Assembly: GCF_003675385.1 (NCBI RefSeq)
Contig: NZ_RCWZ01000001.1
Location: forward strand, 434,001-498,000
From: Mucilaginibacter kameinonensis
GTDB lineage: Bacteria; Bacteroidota; Bacteroidia; Sphingobacteriales; Sphingobacteriaceae
Length of the DNA: 64,000 bases
Direction of reading: 5' to 3'
Shown piece after piece: positions 9,546-18,174 of this stretch. The notes under the pieces are model-generated. The model saw only the letters and a list, made by a program, of their open reading frames with translations, searched no databases and had not been told where the DNA came from. Numbering within the stretch: the stretch's first letter is position 1; each line of letters opens with the position of its first letter. Made by a program: the position numbers and the translations under genes.

Positions 9546-10784
9546 ATGAGTACCAAAAGAGGCTTTACTACCAACATATTACATGCCGACCGTTTGGGCA
9601 AACCCGAACACGGCTCGTTACATAAACCCATTCACACTTCGGTAACCTACGGGCACGAGGATGTGCAGGATTTGGTTGATATTTTCCAGAACAAAAAGAG
9701 TGGCTATGCTTACTCTCGTCAGGGTAATCCTACTATTACCGCTTTGGAGCAAAAGGTATCCCAAATGGAAAAAAGTGTATCAAGTATCGCTTTCTCAACC
9801 GGTATGGCGGCTATTTCGGCAACGGTGATGGCACTTATTAAAGGTACCGATCATATTGTAGCCAGCTCATTCCTGTTTGGTAACAGCCGCAGCATCTTCC
9901 AAACCTTTATTGATATGGGTATCAGCATTGATTTTGTTGATGCAACCAACGTTGATCATGTGCGCGCGGCAGTAAAAGAAAATACACGCATGGTGTTTGT
10001 TGAAACCATTGCCAATCCCGCCACTCAAATTGCCGACCTTAAAAATATTGGCGACCTGTGCGAGGAAAAAGGCATTATGTACGTGGTTGATAACACCATG
10101 ACCTCGCCATATCTGTTTAACCCAATCAATGTTAAAGCCAGCCTGGTAATTAACTCGCTTACTAAATATATAGGTGGTCACGGCAATGCCCTTGGCGGCG
10201 CGGTAACCAACACCGGCTTGTTTGACTGGGCAAATTATCCAAACATTTTCCCAGGCTTTAAAGCAATTGTTAAACCGGAAAACCTGGGCATGACCCAGAT
10301 CCGCAAGAAAGGTTTGCGTGACGGCGGCGGTACTTTATCGCCAGAGGCTGCGCACAGCATTTCTGTAGGTGCCGAAACATTAGCTCTACGCCTTGACCGT
10401 GCCTGCAGCAATGCTTTGGCGCTGGCTAAATATTTTGACAATCACCCGATGGTTAAAAAGGTGTTTTATCCAGGCATCGAGTCGCACCCACAGCATGCTT
10501 TGGCAGGCGAGCTCTTCGCCCGCTACGGCGGTTTGATGAGCATCGAGTTGGATGAAAGTATCGATTGCCTTGCATTTTTGAATAAACTGAAACTGGTAGT
10601 AAAATCAAGCAACCTTGGTGATACGCGCACATTGGCTATCCCGGTTGCTCAAACCATTTTCTTTGAGCTTGGTGCCGAACGCCGCGCCGAAATGGGCATC
10701 CCCGAAAGTATGATCCGTCTGTCAGTAGGTATTGAAGACCTTGACGATTTACTTGAAGATTTCAAAACCGCTTTAGGCGAATAA
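9546..10784 (+). CDS. cystathionine gamma-synthase family PLP enzyme
   Basis: A 412-aa trans-sulfuration enzyme of the Cys/Met metabolism PLP family (fold type I). The Schiff-base lysine is K207 in NSLTKYIGGHGN; the phosphate-binding region is FSTGMAAI (83-90), and YAYSRQGNPT (54-63) is the family's substrate/PLP block. It could be cystathionine gamma-synthase, cystathionine lyase, or a methionine gamma-lyase-like enzyme; the sequence alone does not decide. Nearby cysteine and threonine genes fit methionine/cysteine metabolism but are in separate units. A strong terminator follows. Confidence 0.88.
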   Translation: MSTKRGFTTNILHADRLGKPEHGSLHKPIHTSVTYGHEDVQDLVDIFQNKKSGYAYSRQGNPTITALEQKVSQMEKSVSSIAFSTGMAAISATVMALIKGTDHIVASSFLFGNSRSIFQTFIDMGISIDFVDATNVDHVRAAVKENTRMVFVETIANPATQIADLKNIGDLCEEKGIMYVVDNTMTSPYLFNPINVKASLVINSLTKYIGGHGNALGGAVTNTGLFDWANYPNIFPGFKAIVKPENLGMTQIRKKGLRDGGGTLSPEAAHSISVGAETLALRLDRACSNALALAKYFDNHPMVKKVFYPGIESHPQHALAGELFARYGGLMSIELDESIDCLAFLNKLKLVVKSSNLGDTRTLAIPVAQTIFFELGAERRAEMGIPESMIRLSVGIEDLDDLLEDFKTALGE

Positions 10785-10790
10785 ATACTG

Positions 10791-10820
10791 AGGCCTTGTG
10801 AATAACACAAGGCCTTTTTT
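10791..10820 (+). terminator. intrinsic terminator
   Basis: Perfect stem AGGCCTTGTG / CACAAGGCCT, loop AATAA, followed by a T run, 6 nt after the stop of the gamma-synthase family gene. Confidence 0.92.
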
Positions 10821-10917
10821 ATTGAATGATTATTTGCCAAAAACTATCTTATCAGCATGCAAAATAATTTCCATTAACCGATAGGGGTTTACGTATTCTT
10901 TGTTGTAATATAGACAT

Positions 10918-12111
10918 ATGAAAACCTATAAAACCTTGAAAACACTTCTTTCCATTCTGACCTTCGTGCTGCTGTCAAACGTTATTGCAGCACAAACCAA
11001 CCCAGATTCTTTAACAACCAAATTGCAGCAGGCCTTTACAAATGAAAGCCTGCCCGGTATGTATGTGATCATGACCGATGGTGGTAAAATTACCTACTCG
11101 CATGGTTTTGGCTACGCCGATGTTGCCAACCAGGTTCCCTATTCGGCCAGCACTATTCAAAACATTGGCTCGGTGAGCAAAACAGTTATAGCCGTTGCTT
11201 TGATGAAAGCTATCGAGTTAAAGTATTTTACATTGGAAACAGACATTAACGATGTGTTGCCTTTTAAAGTAACCAATCCTAATGATCCCAACGAAAAAAT
11301 AACCATCAGGGAATTAACCAACCACACATCGGGCATTGTTGATAACCCCGAAATTTATCACTACAGCTATCACTTTTATCCTAAACTAAGGGCTTATGAC
11401 AGTGTTTCGGTAAACACGCTGAATCAGATGGGCTTTGGCGATAAACTAAAGGATACTACCCTGGCTCAATTCTTTTTTAACTATTTATCGCCACAAGGCC
11501 AGTATTACAGCAAAGCCAATTTTGGCGAAGGGCCCGCGGGAGGCACGTCCTCATACTGCAACATTGGTTCGGCGCTGGTGGCATATCTTATCGAGATTAA
11601 ATCGGGACTTACTTACGCGGATTTCACCAGGAAATATATTCTTAAACCACTAAAGATGGACCATTCAGGCTGGCATGTATCAGATATAGATTTAAAAAAG
11701 CACGCCTATTTGTATCTCGACCTCAAGAACCGGTTTCCGTTATATGACCTGGTTACTTATCCCGACGGTGGCCTCAAGACTTCGCCTGAAGATTTGAGCA
11801 AGTATTTAATGGCGATTGCCAGGCATGACAAAAGACTGCTAACCGAAGCATCATATCAGGCCATGTTTACGGCGCAGTTCAGTAAAGAGCATCCTCCTAA
11901 AAACATCAATTTAACCTACCGCAATAAAGGCATTTTCTGGAATTTATATACCAACGGCACTATTGGCCATGATGGTGATGATCCGGGCGTTGGGACATAT
12001 TTGTTCTTTAACTCTGCTACCGGTAAAGGCGGCTTATTTTTGACCAATAAATATCTGCCTAATAAACAAGCTATTGTTGATGTGCTGGTGAAGGAAACGG
12101 CGAAGAAGTAA
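10918..12111 (+). CDS. serine hydrolase, class C beta-lactamase-like
   Basis: A 397-aa exported protein with a signal peptide (cleavage near AQA/AQT at about residue 26) and a beta-lactamase/penicillin-binding fold. The catalytic SxxK is S85-V-S-K88, YxN is Y213-C-N215, and the third motif is H351-D-G353. Proteins of this type are usually periplasmic D-aminopeptidases, esterases or peptidoglycan-related hydrolases rather than true resistance enzymes. Stands alone between repeats. Confidence 0.87.
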   Translation: MKTYKTLKTLLSILTFVLLSNVIAAQTNPDSLTTKLQQAFTNESLPGMYVIMTDGGKITYSHGFGYADVANQVPYSASTIQNIGSVSKTVIAVALMKAIELKYFTLETDINDVLPFKVTNPNDPNEKITIRELTNHTSGIVDNPEIYHYSYHFYPKLRAYDSVSVNTLNQMGFGDKLKDTTLAQFFFNYLSPQGQYYSKANFGEGPAGGTSSYCNIGSALVAYLIEIKSGLTYADFTRKYILKPLKMDHSGWHVSDIDLKKHAYLYLDLKNRFPLYDLVTYPDGGLKTSPEDLSKYLMAIARHDKRLLTEASYQAMFTAQFSKEHPPKNINLTYRNKGIFWNLYTNGTIGHDGDDPGVGTYLFFNSATGKGGLFLTNKYLPNKQAIVDVLVKETAKK

Positions 12112-12153
12112 GTAAACCTAAAAATAGCGAGGTGATCATCAGCCTAAAAAACA

Positions 12154-12247
12154 ATGTCATTGCGAGGAGGAACGACGAAGCAATCTCGTAACTATACAGA
12201 TCGGTCATGCATTGGCTACGAGATTGCCACGCTGCGCTCGTAATGAC
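12154..12247 (+). repeat. dispersed palindromic repeat, family A (copy 3)
   Basis: Same architecture as 4748-4842, with left arm ATGTCATTGCGAGGAGGAAC and right arm GCGCTCGTAATGACAT. Sits in the gap between the serine hydrolase and rsgA. The rest of this gap, to 12356, shows nothing else. Confidence 0.85.
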
Positions 12248-12356
12248 ATATTTTTTAACGAGGCCTTGCTTAAAAAATGCTTGCTTTCTTGTCTCTTGAT
12301 TCTAAAAGTCCTGATTCCTTTTCCTGCTTCCTGACTCTAACAGTCTTGCTTCTAAA

Positions 12357-13277
12357 TCAGGCTCTTGTGTCGTTGCCGTTGTAAATACTCAAGTAACTAT
12401 CATAACGAGTCGGCGAAATCTCGCCTTCTTCCAAAGCTTCAAGTACGGCACAGCCGGGCTCATTGATGTGGCGGCAATTATTAAAACGGCATTCGTTCAT
12501 GCGTTTGCGCATTTCTGGGAAGAAATGGCCGAGCTCCGGTTTTTCAATGTCGATAACGCCCAGTTCGCGAATGCCGGGGGTATCAATGATAAAGCCACCC
12601 TGTGGCAGTTCAAACATTTCGGCAAAGGTGGTTGTGTGCATGCCTTTATCGCTCCAGTCGGATATCATATGGGTACGTAGCTCAAGCTCGGGCAGCAGCG
12701 CATTAATTAGGCTGGATTTACCTACACCCGAGTGACCGGAAAACAGGGTTACCTTATCTTTCAGCAGGTCCTGTACCTGGTCGATATTTGTGCCTTCAAT
12801 GGCTGAAACTTCAAAACAGGGATAACCGATATCTTCATAAATAGCCTTGTAATCGGCTAAAATCTCCAGGCCTTCATCGCTGAAAAGGTCCAGTTTATTA
12901 AACACCAATCTCGCGGGGATATCGTAAGCTTCGGCGGTTACTAAAAAACGGTCGATAAAACCGAGGGACGTACGGGGAGAGGCTAACGTAACCACCAAAA
13001 TGGCCTGATCGAGATTGGCAGCTATTATCTGTGCCTGTTTGCTCAGGTTAATCGCCTTACGGATGATATAGTTTTTCCGCTGATGTAGGTTAGTGATCAC
13101 ACCGTCTTCACGATCTGGCTCCATTTCAAAGTCAACCACGTCGCCAACCGCGATAGGGTTGGTCGTAGTAATACCTTTTATACGGAACTTGCCCTTAATG
13201 CGGCAATCTATCTTTTGCCCATCGGGGGTTTGTACCTGGTACCAGCTTCCGGTTGATTTTGTTATTAATCCCTGCAT
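12357..13277 (-). CDS. rsgA: ribosome small subunit-dependent GTPase A
   Basis: Late 30S ribosome assembly GTPase. I start it at the ATG at 13277 (MQGLITKSTGSWY), 306 aa, since a TAnnTTTG promoter box lies just upstream and the longer ORF start would overlap it. An OB-fold (residues 1-75) is followed by the circularly permuted GTPase order characteristic of the family: G4 NKLD, then P-loop GHSGVGKSS, then DTPG. The C-terminal zinc knuckle has C-N-N-C-R-H and a further Cys. Confidence 0.96.
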   Translation of the reverse strand: MQGLITKSTGSWYQVQTPDGQKIDCRIKGKFRIKGITTTNPIAVGDVVDFEMEPDREDGVITNLHQRKNYIIRKAINLSKQAQIIAANLDQAILVVTLASPRTSLGFIDRFLVTAEAYDIPARLVFNKLDLFSDEGLEILADYKAIYEDIGYPCFEVSAIEGTNIDQVQDLLKDKVTLFSGHSGVGKSSLINALLPELELRTHMISDWSDKGMHTTTFAEMFELPQGGFIIDTPGIRELGVIDIEKPELGHFFPEMRKRMNECRFNNCRHINEPGCAVLEALEEGEISPTRYDSYLSIYNGNDTRA

Positions 13278-13289
13278 ATTATCGAGCCT

Positions 13290-13297
13290 CAAAAGTA
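13290..13297 (-). promoter_or_regulatory. -7 promoter box for rsgA
   Basis: Minus-strand TACTTTTG, an exact TAnnTTTG match, 12 nt upstream of the chosen ATG. No clear TTG -33 element at ideal spacing. Confidence 0.55.
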
Positions 13298-13357
13298 GCA
13301 AATTAAATTTATTGCAGATTTTTGAGGGAGAGGTGTTTTAATTCGAAGTGGAGGTCT

Positions 13358-13856
13358 GTCATTCTGAGTGGAAGAAAATAGAGATCTGTGAAGGTCAAAT
13401 GACATATCCGCCACGTCATTGCGAGGCACGAAGCAATCGCACAAAGGCAGGTAACGACTATTGTTGTAATGAACTTACATCGTCGCGCTCCTGGCCGCGC
13501 GGGGCCAGGTACTTTTGTCGCCACAAAAGTACCCAAAAAGGCTTGCAGCAGAAAGGCTTCTTTGCGCACACCCTACCCTAAGTCCACCGCCCGGCCTTTA
13601 CCCTGCAAAACGAACAGAACCACGGGCTGCAATTATTTTGCCCCGATTCGCCCCATCTCCAGCTTCTGCAAAAACTTGCTATGCCCCTGCAGCCGCACAT
13701 TCCCCGCACTGTTCTGCCCGTTTTCACACGAAGCTGATCTACTGCGAAAAACATCCGGTTTTAATTATGTCATGGGTAGCGAGAGCGAAGAATCTTCTGC
13801 AGTTGAAAAGTCGTCGCTTTGCTGATCGAAGAAGATCCTTCGTTCCTCAGGATGAC
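13358..13856. repeat. nested repeat island between rsgA and the thr leader
   Basis: The roughly 0.9-kb gap holds no credible gene. Its first part is bounded by GTCATTCTGAG at 13358 and the complementary CTCAGGATGAC ending at 13856. Inside are a half copy of family A (CGTCATTGCGAGGCACGAAG at 13414) and a GC-rich block with the 26-bp palindrome at 13508-13533. Open frames here (for example 13469-13868) are proline/arginine-rich and look like translated repeat. Confidence 0.6.
13508..13533. repeat. perfect hairpin GGTACTTTTGT-CGCC-ACAAAAGTACC
   Basis: Eleven-bp perfect arms around CGCC, inside the nested repeat island. I recall this motif as a recurrent sequence in related genomes, but only one copy is in this window. 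Confidence 0.6.
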
Positions 13857-13976
13857 AATAAGAGTTAATGTCATCTCTCCTTCATAGATCCCATTTTTTT
13901 CACTTAACATGGCACCCATTTATTAAATCCACCATCATTGATTTGCCTCAATAATCTTGCTTTTAATCAGCATCCC

Positions 13977-14007
13977 GACTTACGAAGTTTTTGAAACTTC
14001 GTAAGTC
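13977..14007. repeat. hairpin repeat, family D (copy 1)
   Basis: GACTTACGAAGTTT facing AAACTTCGTAAGTC across a short T-G loop. Essentially the same hairpin occurs at 23853. Could act as a bidirectional terminator. Confidence 0.65.
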
Positions 14008-14146
14008 TTAAACACCTTGTATAAATATTTAATAACGCAAGGTCATTGATAAAACCTTTTACCTATCTCTCTCATTATCAAATCCATCATTTACCTACCC
14101 AACTACCTGATAATTATTGCGAAAATCATAATTTGTAAAATAATCC

Positions 14147-14178
14147 TTGTTTATTAAAAAATAATCTACTTACTTTAC
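14147..14178 (+). promoter_or_regulatory. putative promoter of the threonine operon leader
   Basis: TTG at 14147-14149, a 21-nt spacer, and TACTTTAC at 14171-14178 (two mismatches from TAnnTTTG in the last bases). The leader ATG follows 11 nt later. Fits the Bacteroidota -33/-7 layout. Confidence 0.5.
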
Positions 14179-14189
14179 AGACATTATAT

Positions 14190-14255
14190 ATGACAATTAA
14201 CAACACCATTACTACAATTATTATTACCACCGGCATAAACCTCGGAGGAAGATAA
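14190..14255 (+). CDS. thrL: threonine operon leader peptide (21 aa)
   Basis: Short ORF starting ATG ACA ATT and ending at TAA 14253-14255. Of 21 residues, 6 are Thr and 6 are Ile, densest in the stretch TITTIIITTGI (residues 6-16), the two amino acids whose supply the downstream operon controls. This mirrors the Thr/Ile-rich thrL of Escherichia coli. The final codons (CTC GGA GGA AGA) form the antiterminator strand described separately. The function is inferred from composition and RNA architecture. Confidence 0.85.
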   Translation: MTINNTITTIIITTGINLGGR

Positions 14256-14325
14256 TCGTATGGTGTAAAAACATAAAATGAAAACCAAAAGAAAAACCTT
14301 CCTCCGCAAAGAGGAAGGTTTTTTT
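14243..14325 (+). promoter_or_regulatory. threonine attenuator: antiterminator pairing and terminator
   Basis: Terminator: AAAAACCTTCCTC (14292-14304), loop CGCAAA, GAGGAAGG plus a T run to 14325. The competing strand CGGAGGAAG (14243-14251), at the very end of the leader ORF, is perfectly complementary over 9 bp to CTTCCTCCG (14298-14306), which is part of the terminator's 5' arm. A ribosome stalled at Thr/Ile codons leaves CGGAGGAAG free, breaking the terminator. A ribosome reaching the stop codon covers it and the terminator forms. Confidence 0.85.
14292..14325 (+). terminator. attenuator terminator upstream of thrA
   Basis: 13-bp stem with a 6-nt loop, followed by seven T, 27 nt before the thrA start codon. 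Confidence 0.9.
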
Positions 14326-14351
14326 GTTATAGAACGATTACTAAACCATAA

Positions 14352-16802
14352 ATGAAAGTTTTAAAATTCGGAGGTACTTCCGTTGGATCCGCAGCCAGTA
14401 TCCAAACCCTGTTAAGCATCCTGAAGGATGAAGTAAAAAATGAAGAGAAGCCGGTGGTAGTATTATCTGCCATGGGCGGCGTAACCAACCTGCTTTCGGC
14501 CATGGCCGAAGACGCGGCAAATGGTAAAGAGTTTACTGCCGGTTTGGCCGAATTGGAGAAACGCCACTTTGATACGGTGAAAGCCCTTTTGGATGTTCAA
14601 AACCAAAACCCGGCGCTTACACGTTTAAAAATTCACTTTAACCAACTGGAAGAACTTTTACAGGGCGTGCTTACCCTTCGCGAACTTACCCCGAAAACGC
14701 GCGATCAGGTGCTGGCCTTCGGTGAGCGCTGCTCAACCCTGATGGTGAGCAAAGTTGCAGCTCAGCACTTTGGCGATGTACTGTTTGTTGATGCTGCCGA
14801 TGTGATCAAAACCGACAGTGCATTCGGCAACGCCAAGGTAAATACCGAGCTTACCGAACGCCTGGTACAGGGCCTTTATGCCGAAAACAGAGGTAAAACA
14901 CTAATCGTTACCGGTTTCATTGCCTCAAACGATGCCGGGCAAACCACAACATTGGGTCGCGGAGGTTCTGATTATACCGCTGCTATTTTTGGCGCGGCAT
15001 TAAATGCCCAAGAAATCCAGATCTGGACAGATGTTAACGGCATGATGACCGCCGATCCGCGCATGGTGAAAAAAGCATTCTCATTAACCGAACTTACTTA
15101 TACCGAAGCTATGGAGCTTTCTTACTTCGGTGCCAAGGTGATCTATCCGCCAACCATGATCCCGGCGTTCTTAAAGAAGATCCCTATCGTTATCAAAAAT
15201 ACTTTTGAGCCCGAGTTTGCAGGTACCGTAATCCGTCATGATTGCAAAGCTTCTACACTGCCAATCAAAGGTATTTCGTCTATCAACAATATTAGCATCC
15301 TCAATTTAGAAGGTAGCGGCATGGTGGGCAAATCCGGCTTTAGTGGCCGCTTGTTCTCACTACTTGCCCGCGAACAGATAAACGTTATCCTGATCACCCA
15401 GTCGTCATCAGAGCATAGCATCACCTTTGCTGTTCAGCCACAGGATACCGAAAGGGCTAAACAAGTTATAGAGCAGGAGTTTGAACTGGAACTTGCCGCA
15501 AAAAAACTGGAGCATTTAGTAATCGAAAAAAATCTGGCTATCCTGGCTATCGTAGGCGAAAACATGAAACAAACGCCTGGCATGTCGGGCAAATTGTTCC
15601 ATGCGCTTGGTCGTAATGGTGTAAACGTAAGGGCTATTGCTCAGGGTTCGTCAGAATATAATATCTCAGTGATCATCTCTGCTAATGACCTGTCAAAGGC
15701 ATTGAATGCCGTGCATGACGCTTTCTTTGTGCAGCTTACCAAAACCCTGCATGCATTTTGCCTGGGCACCGGCAACATCGGCAAAACTATGTTTAACCAG
15801 CTTAACGCCCACAGCGAGTATCTGAAAGACAATAACGGCATCCAGGTTAAAATAGCCGGTATCAGCAATACCCGCAAAATGACATTCAACAGTGATGGTA
15901 TTTCGTTAGATACCTGGCAGGATGATTTGCAGGCGTCTCCTTATGAGGCCGATCTGCAATCATTCATCAACCGGATGAAGGAAATGAACCTGCCAAACTG
16001 TGTGTTTATCGACAATACTGCAAGTCCGGTTCCGATTGGTTTTTACGAAGAGGTTTTTAAAGCCAATATCTCGGTGATCACCTGTAATAAAATAGGCAAC
16101 TCTGGCAGCTATCAGCAATACCGTACTTTTAAAGATACCGCCCGCGCCCATGGTGTCGATTTCTTTTATGAAACCAACGTTGGTGCCGGTCTGCCAATCA
16201 TCAATACCCTTAAAAACCTGATGAACAGCGGCGACAGGGTGCAACGCATTGAAGCAATACTGTCGGGCACTATATCGTTCATCTTTAATAATTTTAAGGG
16301 TGATGCCAATTTCCACGACGTGGTAAAAGAGGCACAAGACAAAGGCTACACCGAACCAGACCCGCGTGATGACCTGAGCGGAAAGGATTTTATGCGCAAA
16401 ATGCTTATCCTGGCCCGCGATGCCGGTTATGCGCTTGAAGAAAGTGACGTACAAATTGAAAGCGTACTGCCAAAAGCAAGTCTGGAAGCAAAAAGCGTTG
16501 AAGATTTTTACGCGACACTAAAAACTGAAGATGCGCATTTTGCCAAACTAAAAGATGCAGCCGAAAAAGACGGCAAAGTATTGCGCTATATTGGTAAACT
16601 GGAAGATGGTAAAGTAAGCATTACCCTACAAATGGTTGATGAAAACCATCCGTTCTACATGCTGTCGGGCAGTGATAACATCATATCCTTCACTACCGAC
16701 AGGTACCGTGAGCGCCCGCTGGTTGTAAAAGGCCCTGGCGCAGGTGCCGAAGTAACCGCCGCCGGCGTATTTGCTGATTTAATAAACGTAGGCGCAAATT
16801 AA
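14352..16802 (+). CDS. thrA: bifunctional aspartate kinase / homoserine dehydrogenase
   Basis: Catalyses the first and third steps of threonine synthesis. 816 aa, the usual length. The aspartate kinase domain is residues about 1-295 (KFGGTSVGS at the N-terminus; GRGGSDYTAA near 208). Two ACT regulatory units lie at about 310-460. The homoserine dehydrogenase domain begins at about 470 with the NAD(P) motif GTGNIGKT and includes SGTISFIFN and the GYTEPDPRDDLSG block. Regulated in trans by the Thr/Ile attenuator immediately upstream, and probably by Thr feedback through the ACT domains. First gene of thrABC. Confidence 0.97.
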   Translation: MKVLKFGGTSVGSAASIQTLLSILKDEVKNEEKPVVVLSAMGGVTNLLSAMAEDAANGKEFTAGLAELEKRHFDTVKALLDVQNQNPALTRLKIHFNQLEELLQGVLTLRELTPKTRDQVLAFGERCSTLMVSKVAAQHFGDVLFVDAADVIKTDSAFGNAKVNTELTERLVQGLYAENRGKTLIVTGFIASNDAGQTTTLGRGGSDYTAAIFGAALNAQEIQIWTDVNGMMTADPRMVKKAFSLTELTYTEAMELSYFGAKVIYPPTMIPAFLKKIPIVIKNTFEPEFAGTVIRHDCKASTLPIKGISSINNISILNLEGSGMVGKSGFSGRLFSLLAREQINVILITQSSSEHSITFAVQPQDTERAKQVIEQEFELELAAKKLEHLVIEKNLAILAIVGENMKQTPGMSGKLFHALGRNGVNVRAIAQGSSEYNISVIISANDLSKALNAVHDAFFVQLTKTLHAFCLGTGNIGKTMFNQLNAHSEYLKDNNGIQVKIAGISNTRKMTFNSDGISLDTWQDDLQASPYEADLQSFINRMKEMNLPNCVFIDNTASPVPIGFYEEVFKANISVITCNKIGNSGSYQQYRTFKDTARAHGVDFFYETNVGAGLPIINTLKNLMNSGDRVQRIEAILSGTISFIFNNFKGDANFHDVVKEAQDKGYTEPDPRDDLSGKDFMRKMLILARDAGYALEESDVQIESVLPKASLEAKSVEDFYATLKTEDAHFAKLKDAAEKDGKVLRYIGKLEDGKVSITLQMVDENHPFYMLSGSDNIISFTTDRYRERPLVVKGPGAGAEVTAAGVFADLINVGAN

Positions 16803-16814
16803 GAGCCGTTTTCA

Positions 16815-16926
16815 ATCCCCTCTTGAGAGGGGGCGCGCAGGAAATGAGCGAAAGCAGGGGTGTGTTATCCAGGCGATAGGCAAAAAGCAGAAACACACCC
16901 CTCCACCCCTCTCAAGAGGGGAATCG
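16815..16926. repeat. dispersed palindromic repeat, family C (copy 1)
   Basis: Terminal arms ATCCCCTCTTGAGAGGG and CCTCTCAAGAGGGGAATCGC. Inside are GGGGTGTGTTATCC and the reverse-related AACACACCCCTCCACCCC. The same structure recurs at 43055-43167. It separates thrA from thrB. Confidence 0.85.
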
Positions 16927-16975
16927 CACAGGCCTCGCTTTAAAAGCGACGAATGATAGTTTGATATTTTGAATA

Positions 16976-17974
16976 ATGGAAGATAATAAGTTACAAGAAT
17001 TAGCCCCTACACCTTCGGCTCCCCTTTCAGTGGGCGGGGGCCGGGAGAGCATCCACGTTTTTGCTCCGGCAACTGTGGCCAACGTGGTTTGCGGTTTTGA
17101 TGTACTGGGTTTCGCGGTTGATGAGCCTGGTGATGAGGTAATCATGCGCCTGACCGGCAAACCAGGTATCACCATCAGCAAAATTACCGGCGATGACGGT
17201 CGCCTGCCGCTTGATCCGGCAAAAAACACCGTAAGCGTTAGTGTTCAGCATTATTTACAAAGTGTTGGCCGTAGCGATATTGGTTTAGATATCGAACTGC
17301 ATAAAAAAATGCCCATTGGCAGCGGCTTGGGCTCAAGCTCGGCCAGTACTGTTGCAGGTTTGTTTGCCATCAAAACATTATTAGGCGATGATGCCGACCC
17401 GATAAAACTGTTGCCTTTTGCAATGAAAGGCGAAGAAATGGCCTGCGGTCATGGTCACGCGGATAACGTTGCCCCTGCCTTGTTTGGCGGTTTTGTGCTG
17501 ATCCGCAGTTATGAGCCGCTTGATGTGGTTAGGCTGCCACACCCTAAAAACCTGTGGTGTGCTATCGTATTCCCGGATGTGGATGTACCAACAAGAGAAG
17601 CTCGTCAGATTATCCGCAAAAACATCCAGATGAAGGATGCCGTAACCCAGTGGGGCAATATTGCCGGTCTGGTGAGTGGCTTGTTTATGCAGGATATCGA
17701 CCTGATTGGCCGCAGCATGAAAGATGTGTTGGTTGAACCTGTGCGCTCCATGCTCATCCCCGACTTTTATAAAATGCGCGAAATGGCGATGGAACTTGGC
17801 GCTGTAAGCTTTGGTATATCAGGCTCAGGCCCTTCGGTTTTTGCCTTTACTAAAGATGAAGCAACAGCCCGCGCCATCACCCAAAAGCTACAACACCATT
17901 TAACCGGCCTTAAGATCGGTTCAAACAGCTACGTATCAACCATTAATGACGCAGGACCAAAGGTTTTGAGATAG
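16976..17974 (+). CDS. thrB: homoserine kinase
   Basis: Phosphorylates homoserine; GHMP kinase, 332 aa. The family core begins at IHVFAPATVANVVCGFD (residue 26 on), and the GHMP phosphate-binding loop PIGSGLGSSSAST spans 113-125. GISGSGPSVFAF near the C-terminus is also typical. The first roughly 23 residues (including APTPSAPLSVGGG) are extra compared with relatives I recall and are encoded by a C/G-rich semi-palindrome, perhaps repeat-derived. A GTG at codon 19 is an alternative start. Middle gene of thrABC. Confidence 0.94.
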   Translation: MEDNKLQELAPTPSAPLSVGGGRESIHVFAPATVANVVCGFDVLGFAVDEPGDEVIMRLTGKPGITISKITGDDGRLPLDPAKNTVSVSVQHYLQSVGRSDIGLDIELHKKMPIGSGLGSSSASTVAGLFAIKTLLGDDADPIKLLPFAMKGEEMACGHGHADNVAPALFGGFVLIRSYEPLDVVRLPHPKNLWCAIVFPDVDVPTREARQIIRKNIQMKDAVTQWGNIAGLVSGLFMQDIDLIGRSMKDVLVEPVRSMLIPDFYKMREMAMELGAVSFGISGSGPSVFAFTKDEATARAITQKLQHHLTGLKIGSNSYVSTINDAGPKVLR

Positions 17975-18027
17975 TCCTAAGTCTGAGGTTTTGAGTTATA
18001 AGTTTTAAGTCGAAATAATAAAAGCCA

Positions 18028-18111
18028 CGTCATTGCGAGGTACGAAGCAATCCCCGATTAGCAGGTTCGCCCTGTATAGTTCGCGATTGCTTCGTACCTC
18101 GCAGTGACGAG
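18028..18111. repeat. dispersed palindromic repeat, family A (copy 4)
   Basis: CGTCATTGCGAGGTACGAAG with GCAATCCC on the left; GCGATTGCTTCGTACCTCGC and AGTGACGAG on the right. Lies between thrB and thrC. Confidence 0.85.
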
Positions 18112-18174
18112 ATGGAGAAATCCACAAATTGAAATTAAATCCGAAATCGAACATCCGAATTCCGAAATCAAAAA

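Noticed and set aside
13469..13868. Two overlapping frames of about 118 aa in the repeat island
   Set aside because: Arg/Pro/Cys-rich, frame set by repeats; no protein-like conservation pattern and no start context.
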